Shown in pieces: positions 35,803 through 48,480 of a stretch of 64,000 nucleotides of DNA (the stretch's first letter is position 1; each line of letters starts with the position of its first letter). Both the position numbers and the translations under genes were made by a program. Source of the DNA: Brassica napus (Eukaryota; Streptophyta; Magnoliopsida; Brassicales; Brassicaceae); contig NC_063439.1 of the NCBI RefSeq assembly GCF_020379485.1, positions 18,070,598 to 18,134,597 of the forward strand, given 5' to 3'. The notes beneath the pieces were generated by a model that saw only the letters and a program-made list of their open reading frames with translations, had not been told where the DNA came from and did no database searches.

Positions 35803-35938
35803 GACCTCGTCCAGATTTCATTGACTTAGAACAAGGAGCAACCTACAATTGCTATATGATACAACACACACACTAGTGTTTACCACTCTTTTCTAAGTAG
35901 CAATCTACAAAGATTAGGAATCAAGCACGCATGCATTT

Positions 35939-37004
35939 TACAAAACTACAAAGTCATGCAAGAGGTCTTCACCAAACTCAAAATCACCAAGGTAGTTTTT
36001 ATTCTTTATTCATACATTTTGCTTGTGATAAAGATCCCATGTGAGAGCTAATACCTTCAACATATGTCTATCGCTTACAATGCAGCCATTGGAAGTCAAC
36101 AGGCTTGTCAAAGGCAGACCACTAGACAACTTGGAGTTTCTACAATGGCTGAAACGTTTCTGCGATTCCATTAATGGTGGCATTATGAACGAGTATGGAT
36201 TCTTTTTGCTACCTTCTCTTCTCTTCTATTTATCAAAGCAAAAAAGTCTTACTCCACTGGTTTCATCATTGTAGGAATTACAATCCAGTAGAACGAAGAT
36301 CGAGAGGTGGCAAAGAGAAAAGCGTAAAGGGGTCTAGTAAGGTCTCAAAGTCATTGCAAACAAACAATACGCATCATACTCCTACAGTCACTGCTTCCAG
36401 CAAACCAACTGGTATTCCACTTAAACTTAGCTTCCCTCTCTGTCCAGTTTCTAACTTTCGCAATCTTTGTTCGAAAATTCTTAACTGCTAGGTCCAAAGC
36501 AAGCAAGATCACATGCAATTGGAGGTGGGAGCAACTCGTCGGCCGAAGTGCAAGCTCTGTCAAAGGAGGTAATTGGCTTCTAATCATTCCCTCGTTTCTT
36601 CAGGTTAATGGAAAAAAAAAGGAATTGTAATGAAACATTCTTTCACAATATAACCAGCTTGAAGATCTCAAGGTCTCGGTAGATGTCTTGGAAAAGGAAA
36701 GAGATTTTTACTTCTCTAAGCTCAGGGATATAGAGATACTCTGTCAGACTCCTGAACTTGATGATCTTCCGGTAAATGTCAATAGCAATTTCCTTGGTTC
36801 CCCATAGTTTGGACTCAAATCAGCATGAATAACATGTACTTGTTATATGTGCAGATTGTTGTAGCGGTTAAGAAGATATTATATGCAACAGATGCAAATG
36901 ATTCTGCTCTCGAAGAAGCTCAAGAGTGCCTAATCGAGTCTCTAGGCATTGATGTTGAGGAAGAAGAAGAAAACGAAGCAGAAGAAGCAGGGACTCAGAC
37001 TTAA
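35939..37004 (+). pseudogene. EB1B 3'-part duplicate (exons 3 partial to 8)
   Basis: Sequence matches EB1B from inside exon 3. Exons: 35939-35991 (partial), 36086-36192, 36275-36411, 36492-36568, 36658-36771, 36855-37004, all 19,728 bp from the originals with about one difference in 1 kb. Splice sites and frame are intact, but the promoter, start codon and the first 88 minus 17 codons of the calponin-homology domain are missing. It cannot make EB1. A transcript begun in the gypsy LTR could include the coiled-coil/EB1-like domain, which would be a dominant-negative form; this is speculation. Confidence 0.95.
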
Positions 37005-37239
37005 AAACAACAACAAAAAAAACAAGTTTCAAACTAGAGGACAATGACTATACATTGCCTTGTCTTAGAAGATAGTGTTTGGACAATACTCAAGTTTACC
37101 CTAACCGGTTATTCGGTTTTAAATGAAACATCCCAAACTCTGTTCCTTTCTTAACTTAAAAGATGGTCCAATTTGGTTTTTCTTTGTATCAGAGTGTTTT
37201 GTGTCCATATAAATATATGGGGAAAAAAATAATTTATTA

Positions 37240-37488
37240 CTCCATCCGTTCTTAAAAAAATAGACTTTTTAGTATTTTCACACATATTAAGAAAACACAT
37301 TAAATTACCATAATAAATGTATCGTTTTCTATAATTTTCAATTTTCAATAACTTTAAACCAATAGTAATTCAATAAAGTCAATTAATTTTTTTAAAGTTT
37401 ACAATTTTTTCATAGAAAACACAAAAAATACATCTTTGTGAAACAAACATTTTTTTCTAGAAAGTCTATTATTAAGGAACGGAGGGAG
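37240..37488 (+). mobile_element. Stowaway-type MITE, copy 2
   Basis: Same element as 17512-17760 at the constant 19,728-bp offset, with TA on both sides. Confidence 0.88.
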
Positions 37489-38289
37489 TAGCATTTAACA
37501 GAGTTCGTGTTTAACACTAAGTATTAAAAAAGGTGTAGCATGTTAGAACTCCAAAGCAAAAGCCCCTCTTTTATGGTTAAAGACGTCCGTTGGAGATGGT
37601 TGTTGTATCTCTGTTGCTTCTTTCCCACTAGCAGATCCAGTAAAAGCTTCTCGCAGTAAACAAGACTACCTCATAACAAATCAGACGTCTCTCGTCCCCT
37701 CCATCAATATCAAAGCAAACAAACACAAGAAGAAAGTTAAAACAAGCAAAATAATCAAAGGAAACAATTTTTTAAAAAGCAAGTATGAAACAATCCAAGT
37801 TACAACAAAAAAAGTACGAAACAATCTAGGCACAAAACAAGAAAACAAAAAAAAAACGAGAGGGAAAACTGCAAAAACGAGATTGGTAATGAAAAACTAC
37901 GTGATCATGAGTGTCAACCAAACTGCAAAAACAGGATGTTATGTTCTATTTTCTTTCACAAATTACACATAAATTTTCATTACCAATCAAGCAATACAGA
38001 TTTTACCCTCAAAACAAAAAAAAAAACTTGAAAATACGAAGAGGAGGAAAATTACTTTATTACCAGATTGATTAGGAGAACTAAAAATGATCAAAAATGT
38101 AAAGCAAAAAAACATATACAATCTCTAACAATCAATTAATGACAGGATATAATGTTTAATTTTTTTTCACAAATTACACATTAAATTTTCATTATCAATC
38201 AAATAATATAGAATTTTCCTCCTAAATATTTTGAAAGTTTTTTTTCTTAAAAAATGTTTTGACAAAAAAAATCAGTTAATGAGTTAGGA

Positions 38290-38840
38290 GTAATTAAAGA
38301 GAAGATCATACCTTGCAAAAATCAGTGTCAGATGGAGAAAAACGACGGTGATGACGACGTCAATGACTTGGCGAGACGAAATGGATAGATCCAATTTTAT
38401 CAGTGATCCAGTATTGGCAACCTACGCATGAAATTTTATCATCACGTTTTTGACAATAATAGAAAAAATCAGACAGTAGTTCAAAAGAAAAGAAGACGTA
38501 AGAATCAGACTTTGAAAGGCTCACCTCGTCTACCTGAAAATGGAATCCACTGCTTCGCATAGGAACCCAACCCACCGAATCTACAAGAAAGCAGAGCAGG
38601 CCTAGCATACACGAGTACCCGTCTGTAACGAAATCGAGACTGAATCCACCACCACCTCACACAACAAAACCGGAACCGGACCTCAAGCGGGAGACCACCA
38701 GACCACTTAACTAGAACATCTCTCACTCACACAGGAGAGTTTACGCGACAAGTCGTTTCTTTCGTTCTTTCTCTCTAACGTGTTCTCTCGTTGTGGTTGT
38801 TGTTGGACTATTGCCTTACGTGCACCAAACTATATATAGA
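38290..38840 (-). other. Possible minus-strand transcription unit, copy 2
   Basis: Duplicate of 18300-19085 with the same TATA box (about 38830-38840) and splice-like junctions. The 73- and 82-codon frames are identical in both copies, which only reflects the recent duplication. Confidence 0.3.
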
Positions 38841-39149
38841 AAGTAACTGATTCGTGTGATACTACCAATTTCCCGTTTTTTTGCTTTTTTTTCTTTTTTA
38901 TTTGTTTATTAAAATAAAATAAATAGTAATTCAAATCCTCCTATACATTAAAAGAGAAGTCAATTTATTGATTTCTGCTGAGGTGGCACTCATATAGAGC
39001 TTCTCAGGAAAAACGTTATAATTCTATTGGTTAGTTTTTTGAATTTTTCTTTTTCATTTATTTTAATCAATCGCTTATGTAGACAAGCCCAAAACTATTG
39101 TCGATTTCGTTAAGCTCATATATAGCTAGGGGATAATAATTATCTATTT

Positions 39150-39842
39150 AGTTTAGCCTTGGGTACCCGTTCGGGTTTAGGTCGGGTATTTCGAATTTTC
39201 GGGTATTTCGGTATAGAGGTGTAGAACCTGTTCGGGTATTTCTGTACTTCGGGTCGGGTTCGGGTATTTTTAGTTCGGATTCGGTTATTTCGGATCTGGT
39301 TCGGATATTTAAATTTTGAAAAAAAAAATTAAAATTTTTATTTCTCAAGTTTCTTATATTTAAAAATATAACTTTCAGTTAACTATTTTTTTATTTTTTA
39401 TAGATTGAATAGTTAATAGATTTGGACATAACATTTTAAAACTAAAAATGCATTAATTTAGTTATTTTTTTTTAAATTTCGGATGTAACTTTTTGTTAAT
39501 TTTTTAAATAAAAAACTTGAAATGCATTTTAAGTGAGTAGCAAATCATTTTTTTCGTAATTGTATGTATATCATATGAACTTAAAGTATGTGTAGTATCA
39601 ATATAAATATTTTATATAAAATGAGAGATGTAAACTAGAAATATAAGGTTAATTATACATATGTTCGGTTATCTTCGGATATCCATTCGGGTTCGGGTAT
39701 TATCCGTTGGGGTTCGGGTATCCAATCTCACCTTATTCAATACCTGTTCGGGTATTTTGCTACTTCGGTTCGGATTTCAGTTCGGGTTTTTCGGATCGGG
39801 TTCGGGTGCTACTTTGGATATCGGGTAAAATGCCCACCCCTA
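39150..39842 (+). repeat. Element rich in TTCGGGTA motifs inside the Helitron
   Basis: Two clusters of TTCGGGT/TCGGGTAT/TTCGGAT motifs (39160-39310 and 39662-39832) flank an AT-rich centre. The left starts near TTGGGTACCCG and the right ends GGTAAAATGCCCACCCCTA. This looks like a non-autonomous DNA element carried along by the Helitron, related to the motifs at 12855-13660. Confidence 0.55.
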
Positions 39843-39844
39843 CT

Positions 39845-40285
39845 AATTAGGTTGTTTGTTTTTAATAACTTACCTTTCTAATATGGATTACTTGCGCAAG
39901 TTGAAATCATTAAATATGCAAATAACTTATTGACAAAATTTGTTTTTAATAACTTACCTTTCTAATATAGATTACTTGCGCAAGTTGAAATCATTAAATA
40001 TGCAAATCACTTATTCACAATATAGATTACTTGTGCAAGTTGAAATCATTAAATTTTATCGATTTAGTTTATCCTTGGGCAAGATTTAGAATTAAGACAA
40101 ATATTAAAAACTTTCCTTATTATTCAAACGGTAAACTTGCGCATGTTGATATCATATTTATTATATTGCTTACAAAATATTTTAATGTTTCTAATTAGGT
40201 TGTTTGTTTTTAATAACTTACATTTCTAATATGGATTACTTGCGCAAGTTAAAATCATATCATATGCAAATCATTTTTTGACAAT
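39845..40285 (+). repeat. Tandem repeat around a CTTGCGCAAG palindrome
   Basis: Three full units and one partial unit of about 90-100 bp contain TTTTTAATAACTTAC, then ATTACTTGCGCAAGTTGAAATC. Units start near 39852, 39940, 40020 (partial) and 40200. The 10-bp palindrome is kept in the full units. Confidence 0.7.
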
Positions 40286-40498
40286 ACATATTTAATATCT
40301 TTCTTTAAACGATTTAATTATTTATTGTGCAAAATATTAAAATCATTAATATGAGAATAAATCGACTGTATATATATAGGAGACACCCAAGGTCTTAAAA
40401 TACAAACATTCTCTTTTCATTCTTTAAAGTATTATTCACAAATCTCTACTCTCATACTATTAAGATATTACGACAATGTTGCTTGTGTGCTAAGAAAA

Positions 40499-41199
40499 AT
40501 GTGTTTAGACGCAAAGGCTCCTCATCTTTAGAACCCTGAAGTCAATTATTTGTGTCTTGTCTCCAAAAAGCATGTCTGGTCTATCTTTTCCATGTGTTGA
40601 ATACTGGTAACGACAATATGGTCTTTTTTTTTTATATGTAGACCAGGTCGTGAGAGTGATAGTGATCCAGAAAACCTTGATTGAACATGCTGAGAAGCTT
40701 CGCCAAGTTAAAACAGTTTTTGTAGAGGTTCTTTAGTACTTTATCTCTCTTTGTTGAATATTGTCCGGGAAAGTATTACATAGTATCATTTAGTAATAAT
40801 ATCTTATATCATTTTTTTTTTGAATATACTATCTTATAAGTAAGCTAGCATTATGCATTGTTTATTTAATTCATGAGGTCATTTTCTCACAGCATATAAC
40901 TTTTTGGAATGGCGCAGGGAGAAAATTTCTCAGGGATATACAGGAAGGTTCAACTGAAGCCGCTGAAGTGGGATGGTGAAGGCGAAGAATAAAGACCTGT
41001 AGAGGCCCTTATGATTCTTAAATACGGCGGTGTTCTAACTCACGCTGGTAGAAAACAGATGTTTACATACTTTACCATTTAATTTGTCATTGTTATATAT
41101 ATATATATATGTTTTCTAAATATGGAAGAATTGTTTCTTATTGATGTTTGCTTCATCTACATGCAGGCAGAAGAGCTTGGTAGATATAATTTTTTGCAG
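40499..41199 (+). pseudogene. Captured VIH/PPIP5K (VIP1-type inositol pyrophosphate kinase) exon fragments
   Basis: Conceptual translation gives, in order, MCLDAKAPHL (40499-40528), PGRESDSDPENLD (40643-40681), EHAEKLRQVKTV after a frameshift (40683-40718), [16 protein letters not shown] and RPVEALMILKYGGVLTHAG separated by a stop (40918-41058), then AEELGRY (41167-41187). This is the linker and start of the phosphatase-like domain of plant VIH1/VIH2, which convert InsP6/InsP7 to InsP8. Introns between the pieces are retained, so the capture was from genomic DNA. Stops, a frameshift and a lost splice donor (CAG/AT at 41058) show decay. The kinase domain is absent. Confidence 0.82.
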
Positions 41200-41536
41200 G
41201 TTTCTAATTGAATTTGTTTTCTTTATCGAGAAATGTACTTCATAATTTATATTATTTATGGATAATATTCCGATTTTTATTATATTTTCTTTTAATATGT
41301 CTACATAAATGTTTGTTTATTATTTATGGAAAAATAATATTATTCACCTAAAATAAAGAATTATGACACATATACAATACAATTCTAATTAGTGATAATA
41401 TAAAATATGTTACTTCTAAAACTATACACTCTTTATTCTATTTTTTGAATGAAAGTATCTTCGTAAACACACAAAATATTTTGTGACGTTGCAATTATAC
41501 ATACACACAATATCTGCCTCTTCATACTGACATTAC

Positions 41537-41620
41537 TGTGTTCCCTCTCATGAGGTGCGGGCCGAGAGGGAACACAGGGTGCGGGCCGTTCATGTTCTTA
41601 TGCCCGCACAGGGTGCGGGC
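41537..41620 (+). other. Paired hairpins at the Helitron 3' end
   Basis: Hairpin 1: 13-bp arms TGTGTTCCCTCTC (41537-41549) and the complement (41564-41576), 14-nt loop. Hairpin 2: 8-bp GC arms (41602-41609 and 41613-41620) with a 3-nt loop, the canonical transposition terminator. GTGCGGGCC occurs three times in this stretch. Confidence 0.9.
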
Positions 41621-41631
41621 CGGTCACCTAG

Positions 41632-43704
41632 TATCAAATATACATGTTGCCTCACACAACCCAATAACTACTAACTGTTGGAAAATATATAATTTTTTTT
41701 TTGCTTTTAGTGGACAAAGATAATTTACTGTTTTTTTATTTTATTTTTGAAACACTTCAATATGGAACAAAAATGTTAATATATCTATATTTTTAAAACT
41801 GAAGTACATTTTGATATTGTTTGGAAACATGAATTACAATATAAAAAATAATTATTTGAAAACATGAAAAACAGTATAAAAAAGAAGTACATTGTCTTTT
41901 TAGTAATTTCATTAATATAATTACATTAATTATATTTTCATATCTCATTCAGTTTAATAATTTTATTAATTATATTATCTTAACAATACATCACATCCTT
42001 AATTATATTACCAGAATATTATTAGTGTAGATTTTTATTTATCAGTTAATCAACATTAAATTTGTGCAAATTATAAAATCAAAAATGTAAACTACCTAGG
42101 TTTTGTATTGGTTAAACGTTCGGTTTAGTTTGTTTTACTAAAACTTTTTTAATTTTAGTTTCAATCGGTGGAAAATTACGTAGCCAAAAACATAATTCAA
42201 AGACATGTTTTGTGAATAAAATAATAACTTAAATCAAAATAATAAAAATGTATTACATTTATTGTCACTTAATTTTTCACTTATAATTATTTTAGTAAAT
42301 AAAAAACTCTTTTTATTTCACTTAATTTAGCCAAATACATAGAAATAATCATTTTGTTAGTTTATAAAATCAGGTAGGCATGAACATTGACTATCTATTT
42401 ATGTACGGGTTGTGTTTTTGGGTATCATTTTTTTTTTTGAAATAGGTCCACTTAAATATTATAAATTTATGTGTGAATTTTGAGTTGAGGACTTCGGTCC
42501 TTTTAATTATGGATAAGTTCGGTTTTGATGTTATAGAAACCTAAAAATATCTAAATAACAAATGTATCTGAAACGGGTTCAGATATTTGTACCAAAAATA
42601 ATTATATTACTCGATTCGGTCCAGATTTTTTAAATACAATATTTATATTATGTCATCTAAAATATATAATACTAACTATGAAAAACAAATATTAATATAT
42701 AAAAATATAATAATCAATATCTGTGAAACCGCGCGGGTCAATCTCTGGTTGTCGTTAAATTCCTTGTTTGAATATGGGCCCAGCTAATTTCAGCCCAATT
42801 CTCTTTAAGGTTCAACTCCATGTCCAGCTCCCAATCCTGCACAAACAAGAAACATTAAGTTATTTCCAATATAAATGTATTTTAAATTTTATGAAACATA
42901 TTTTATAAAAACCAAATAATATAATAGAACCATTATAAATATCAAATTAAAAAAGATAATTGATTTCGAATTTCAAAAATTAATTGATGTCGAATTAAAA
43001 AAATTAATTAATGTTGAATTTCAAATTTAATTAATATACATACACCAAATTAAGTATTTTCTTAATTTAAAAAAAAATATCTCTAAATAGAAAAATAGAA
43101 AAAAAGTTGGTATTAATAACTTGATAAATTAATTATAATCTCAAAATTATTACTTTACAGGATTTTAACATAAAAACAGTTATGTAGCGTGTTGACATAA
43201 TTCGTACTAACGATATTGTATAGAATATAAGTCATGGAGTTGCTTTTAGAACGCTACACAAAAAATTTATATATCTCATATACACAAATTAAGTAAAACT
43301 TAATAATATATTAAGTAAAACTTAATAATATATTAAGTAAAAATTAATACATTAACTAAAAATTAATAAAATATTAAGTAAAAATTAATGAAATATTATA
43401 AATATAGTGACTCATAAGATTTATATTTTAGAAAGAAAAATCCGTTAAAAATTAGTTTTTAGAAACGAAAAATTTATTTTTAAAATGAAAGAGTATTATA
43501 CTAGATTTTGAACCGCAAAGAATACAAAATTTTGCGGGAAAAAGAGATCACCCACTAGTATATATATGTGTATTTTCGTAAAGAAGATTTCATCATCTCA
43601 GAAATTAGAAACGTGTAGAGATAAAAATCCACCACAATCTATATCGCCTCTATAGCCAATCTTTAAAAACCCTTACTTATTATTCTCCTCTCCTTTTTGA
43701 TTCG
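41632..43704. other. AT-rich spacer and promoter of F-box A'
   Basis: Matches 19165-21100 and then 21640-21876. The TC/TA microsatellite and the A0 duplication of block 1 are not here. E2F-like GCGGGAAA is at 43534-43541 with a TATA run after it. Confidence 0.6.
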
Positions 43705-45634
43705 ATGTTTACGTTCATGGATGCAGCCAGAGTGAAACCTGCTCTTTCCACCAACCCACCGAGCGAAGTTGATCGGCTAAGTAGTTTGCCAGATTGCTTG
43801 ATATTCCAGATATTCTTAAATCTTCCGACCAAAGATGTGGTTCAGACTAGTGTGTTGTCCACCAGATGGAAAACTCTCTGGAAAGACGTACATGGTCTGG
43901 ATTTTGGCACCGAGGATTTCAATACACACGAAACATTCATGAGTTTTGTCGATAACTTTCTTGAACGCAACCGTGGTTTGTCCATACATCTGTTTAAGGT
44001 AACGTACGATTCTTCTTATAAGCCTGATCTTGTCATTCGCTGGGTCGACACTGCTGTTAGGCTTAAAGTTGAACATCTCGATGTTTCGGACGATTTATCT
44101 GCTCAGGATATCATGATGAATCCAACAGTTTACACTTGTAGTAGCTTGGTGTCCCTAAGGATCGTGGGAATGATCTTACCTAGTCCCGAGCGTGTTTCAT
44201 TACCTTCTCTCAAAGATATTGTTTTAATCGTCGTTGAGTATATCAATCCATGGGCATTAGAGAAGTTAATCTCACAATGCCCAGTTCTTGAAAACGTTAG
44301 TATTGATAGAATTTACGGTGATGGAATGCCCATTTTACGTGTGCTTTCCCAGTCTCTATTGAGCTTCATGCATTATTGGGATAAGAATAATGATTATGAG
44401 AAAGATCGTATAGTTTAAATTGATGCTCCCATGCTTAAGTGTCTGAGGATCAGTGATGGTGGAACTGCGAGTTTCATTATAAAGAATCAGCCTTCCCTTG
44501 TAGAAGCTGATATAGATACTGTGTTTAGTTTGACAACTGAAAGGTTGCTACAAGTTGCAAATGAAATACAAAAGAGAGATATGGTTCGTGATTTTCTCGT
44601 TGGGATCTCTAAGGTGAAAGATCTGACCATCACCTCCTCTACTCTCAAGATACCTATATTTCTTGATTTCCAACTTTAAACCAATTATATATTTCTCTCC
44701 GTTCAAAATGTATGTTTTTGAATTTTCACATATATTAAAAACATCTTAAATTTTAACTTGAAATATTATTTTTTGTTATTAACTATTTCTCACAACTTTT
44801 AATCAATCAAAATTCAATAAACAAAATTATATTTCTTCAAAATTTACAATGTATTCTTATTTAACTAACAGAAAATACACTGAAAGTTGTACAAAACAAA
44901 TACCGGTAGTTGTACAAAAAAAGTATATTTCTCAAAAACATAAGTATATTTCTCAAAAAAATAATAAGTTTTTGAAACATTTTTTTTTAAAAACATGGAT
45001 CAACTTGAGAGAATGCTAGTTAATTATTCTCCAACTATCAATGTAATACTTCATTTATTAACACTAATACCTTTTTTGTTGATGTTGTTCTTGTAGGTCA
45101 TATATGATTACGCAAGATATGTACCGGTATTTCGTAACCTATATACCTTGTGTGTCAGGTTCAACAGCTACATGTGGGAGATTTTGCCAGTCTTTCTTGA
45201 ACTCTGTCCAAATCTAAAAACTCTTGTCGTGGTGAGGATTACCTAACCAACTCATGAACTTGTGAGTAAATTATTCTTAAACTTAAGTCTCGGTTGTATT
45301 GTACATGCAGGGAACTTCTGAAAATCCCAAGATGGTGGACCTTACTGTTATTGCCAGGACTTGGAATCTGTTATCATCTCTTGAGCATGTTGACATAGAA
45401 AGGCCATTGAAAGGGGAGGCGTTGGAGATGGCACTAGTGGGTTACTTACTCGAGAACTCACCAAACCTCAAGAAACTATCATAAAGTTTGCATGATTCCC
45501 TAAAGAAAGGAAAATCTGTCCACAAGCTAACATTAAGCTTGGATGATGCCCCAAAGAAAAAAGAATCTGACATCTTCATAGAACTCCTTAACTTTTCGAG
45601 ACTCTCTAGCTCATGCCAAATTATTGTACGATGA
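43705..45634 (+). pseudogene. F-box/FBD/LRR gene A' (pseudogene)
   Basis: Close copy of gene A. Exon regions: 43705-44649, 45097-45231, 45311-45634. Lesions: GAA to TAA at 44416-44418 (codon 238), loss of the intron 1 donor (AAG/AT where A has GAG/GT at 44649), a 6-bp in-frame deletion in exon 2 (Gln-Leu lost) and TTA to TAA at 45482-45484 in exon 3. A 237-residue F-box plus partial LRR product is the most it could give. Confidence 0.93.
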
Positions 45635-47384
45635 TCCTCATAGTCATCACCAATGGACATATAAGTTTGTCTTTGATAACTATTTGTTGCTTCTTAGTTT
45701 ATTATGACATTGGAGTGTTGAAGTTTGTATGATAATTATAGTATTTATCATATTTTTGACTCAAATAAGTATTTGATTTATCGTGACTAAAGGCATATAT
45801 GCTTTGGAATTTGTTTAGATGGTTTTGTGCTTCCTTCTTTTGTCTTGCATGGCTATATATAATTTTTTTTTGTATTAAACAAAATAATTGGTACCTATAT
45901 GATAAACAATTGTTTTAAAAACCACAAAAAACATTTCTGGAAGCACATTTTTACCTCCAAAAATCACCTTTTTATTAGTGGGAGTAATATCTCATCAAAC
46001 TTCTGATTACATTTCAATTCATTAAGAATAAGAAAATGAAATAAACAAGAAAAAAAATAAGAAGAATCTTTTGTTTGAAAGACTCAAATGATCGCGCGAG
46101 ACTCTAAAATTAGGTGTCAAGTTATCTAAGAATGGAAATGGTCTTATGCTAGAACAATATTCTTTATTGGTTTTAAAAAAACTAGGGTTTTGTCTAGGTT
46201 TTCTATTTTTTGTCATCATACTCATAAATCACGGTAGTGGTTTCTATTTAAGAAGACGTTAACTATTTTATAGGATAGTTTTTGATGTTTTAATAGACAA
46301 TATTTATTTAAAGCTTTTATTATTCTTGATTGAACTAAAGTTATTATTAAAATAGGAAGCCGATCTTAAGTAAGTATTGCAATTTTCAAACTATAATTGC
46401 CAAATCTCTTAGGAAAAAAAATTATGCCTATCGAATTAGTCATCTGATTATTTTTATGTACTTTTATATGGTTTTTGAGATTTTTAACTCATTTTTTTCA
46501 AAATCTAATATTAAGTTCTACTAATTCTTTAATTGTATTATTATACATAGTGTATATGATAGTTCATATTTTTTTATCATATAATGTTATAAAATATATA
46601 TGAATAGTATGATAAGTAGTAATGGATAGCGTGATGCCATTGTTCGTAATCATGGAAGATATTGTAGAGATAATGGATAGTGTGATGCCATCGTTCGTAA
46701 TCGTGGATGATATTGTAGAGAATATAAGCCTTGGAGTTGCTCTTAGAAGCTAGTCAAAAAAATTATATATCTCATATACACATATTTAGAAAAACTTAAT
46801 AATATACTAAGTAAAATTTAATGAAATATTAAGTAAAAATTAATGATATATTATAAATATAGTAATATGACTCATATGTATATCTCATATACACATATTA
46901 AGAAAAAAATCAATGTTTTATTATAAATATATAATTACTTACAGACTAAAGAATTTTCTAAGAATCTCAGCTGTTGTATTTTAAGAAATTAATTATTCTA
47001 AATAATAATTTTCTTAAAATTTAAGATTTGTTACCATTAATTAGTCAAGAATGCATACAAATCTAAAATGAATATTTTTATAAGGTAAAATATCTATATA
47101 TATATAATATTTTTATAAATAAATTCAGAACACCTCTAAAGTTTAAACCAATATTAATTTAATAAAATTAATGATTTTCACTAGATATATCGTAAAGTAA
47201 TGACTCTCAATTAATAAAATTGTATGAAAATAGGTCCATTTATTTATCAAAGCAAAAGAAAAATCTTTTAAAAGTTATCTTTTAGAAACGAAAAAATTAT
47301 TTTTAAAAATGAAAAAGTATTGAACCACAAAGAATATAAAATTTTGCGGGAAACAAAGATCACCCACTAGTATATATATGTGTA
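45635..47384. other. Spacer between F-box A' and B'
   Basis: Equivalent to 24978-26745, including the 51-bp tandem dimer (46618-46720) and an E2F-like site at 47346-47353. No gene is seen. Confidence 0.6.
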
Positions 47385-48353
47385 CTAGGTATTTTCCTAC
47401 ACCATATATAGCGTTAAAATGTTTTCAATAAATTTATGTTAAAGTTTAGATTTTATTAATTGTATACAAATATTTTTTATATAAATATTAATTTACTTGA
47501 ACATAAAATTAAGATATTTATTTATTTCAAATTATATTTAGTAGAAGTCCTTCACCATGAAGATTGTATGCTTTCATTTTCACTCAACAATGAAAGTTAA
47601 ACTAAACCGATTCCAATATCCTTTCCCTTATGTCAAATGATTTCATTTCGGAACTTGATTACTTTGACTATATTACTAGATTGATAGCCAAAACTACTCA
47701 AAATAGGTTAGATAGATTTTCAGTTATTTCTTTGGGTTAAGATATATTAAATTAACTTGTATAATTTTCATAAAAATAGATATAATTTTTTATAATTATC
47801 AAAATATGAAACTAGACAGCATTTCTAAAATTTGTAGATATCAAAAGAAAACAAATGATATTACGATTAAATATTGATAATATTTTTAAAACAATTTTGA
47901 AAATCTTGATTAATAATAAAAAAAAAGTTTTTTTATAATTATCAAAATATAAAACTAAACAAAAATTTTAAAATTTGTAGATATCAAAAGGAAACAAATG
48001 ATATTACGATTTAATATTTATAATTTAAAAAGATATGGTTTAAATGTTGAAAATCTTCTTTAGTAAGAAAAATTGTATGATTGTAAAAGCATACTTAAAT
48101 AATATTTCAAAATTTGTACAATATTATATATTTCTATTCTTATATTATTTATTGACATATTTGAATTTATTTGATTCAATGATGACGTATGAATTATTAC
48201 CATATTTTGAAAAATTTACAAAAATTAGAAATGAACATTAAATGTAGTTGACCATGTCATTTTTTCTAGTATATCATATCACTTTTTTTTTAGTGAAAGT
48301 GATTATAGAGATGATATGTGTTAAATCAACTTCACAAATAATATCTACAAAAT
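47385..48353 (-). mobile_element. 1.0-kb promoter insertion, copy in F-box B'
   Basis: Same insertion and junctions as 26746-27754, slightly shortened by internal deletions. Confidence 0.55.
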
Positions 48354-48480
48354 TTTGGTGAGAAAATTTCATCATCTCAGAAACTAGAAACGTGTAGAGA
48401 TAAAAATCCACCGCAATCTCTCTGGCCTCTATAGCTAATCTTTAAAAACCCTTACTTATTCTCCTCTCCTTTTCGATTCG

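Larger units (their letters stand above)
38936..41631 (+). mobile_element. Non-autonomous Helitron (2.7 kb) with captured kinase exons
   Basis: Begins TCCTCCTATACATTAAAAGA and ends CACCTAG. It is inserted between A (38935) and T (41632), and block 1 shows the uninterrupted site (ATTCAAATATCAAATATA near 19167), which proves the insertion and its exact ends. The terminal hairpin GCCCGCAC-AGG-GTGCGGGC (41602-41620) lies 11 nt before the end. A second hairpin with 13-bp perfect arms is at 41537-41549/41564-41576. No Rep/helicase gene is present. It carries an older repeat element, tandem repeats and gene fragments, annotated below. Confidence 0.95.

Noticed and set aside
39845..40285. CRISPR-like regular repeats
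   Set aside because: Units of about 90-100 bp are simple tandem repeats without unique spacers, in a plant Helitron.
41538..41723. 61-codon frame at the Helitron 3' end
   Set aside because: It runs through the terminal hairpins and past the insertion border; composition is set by the hairpin repeats.
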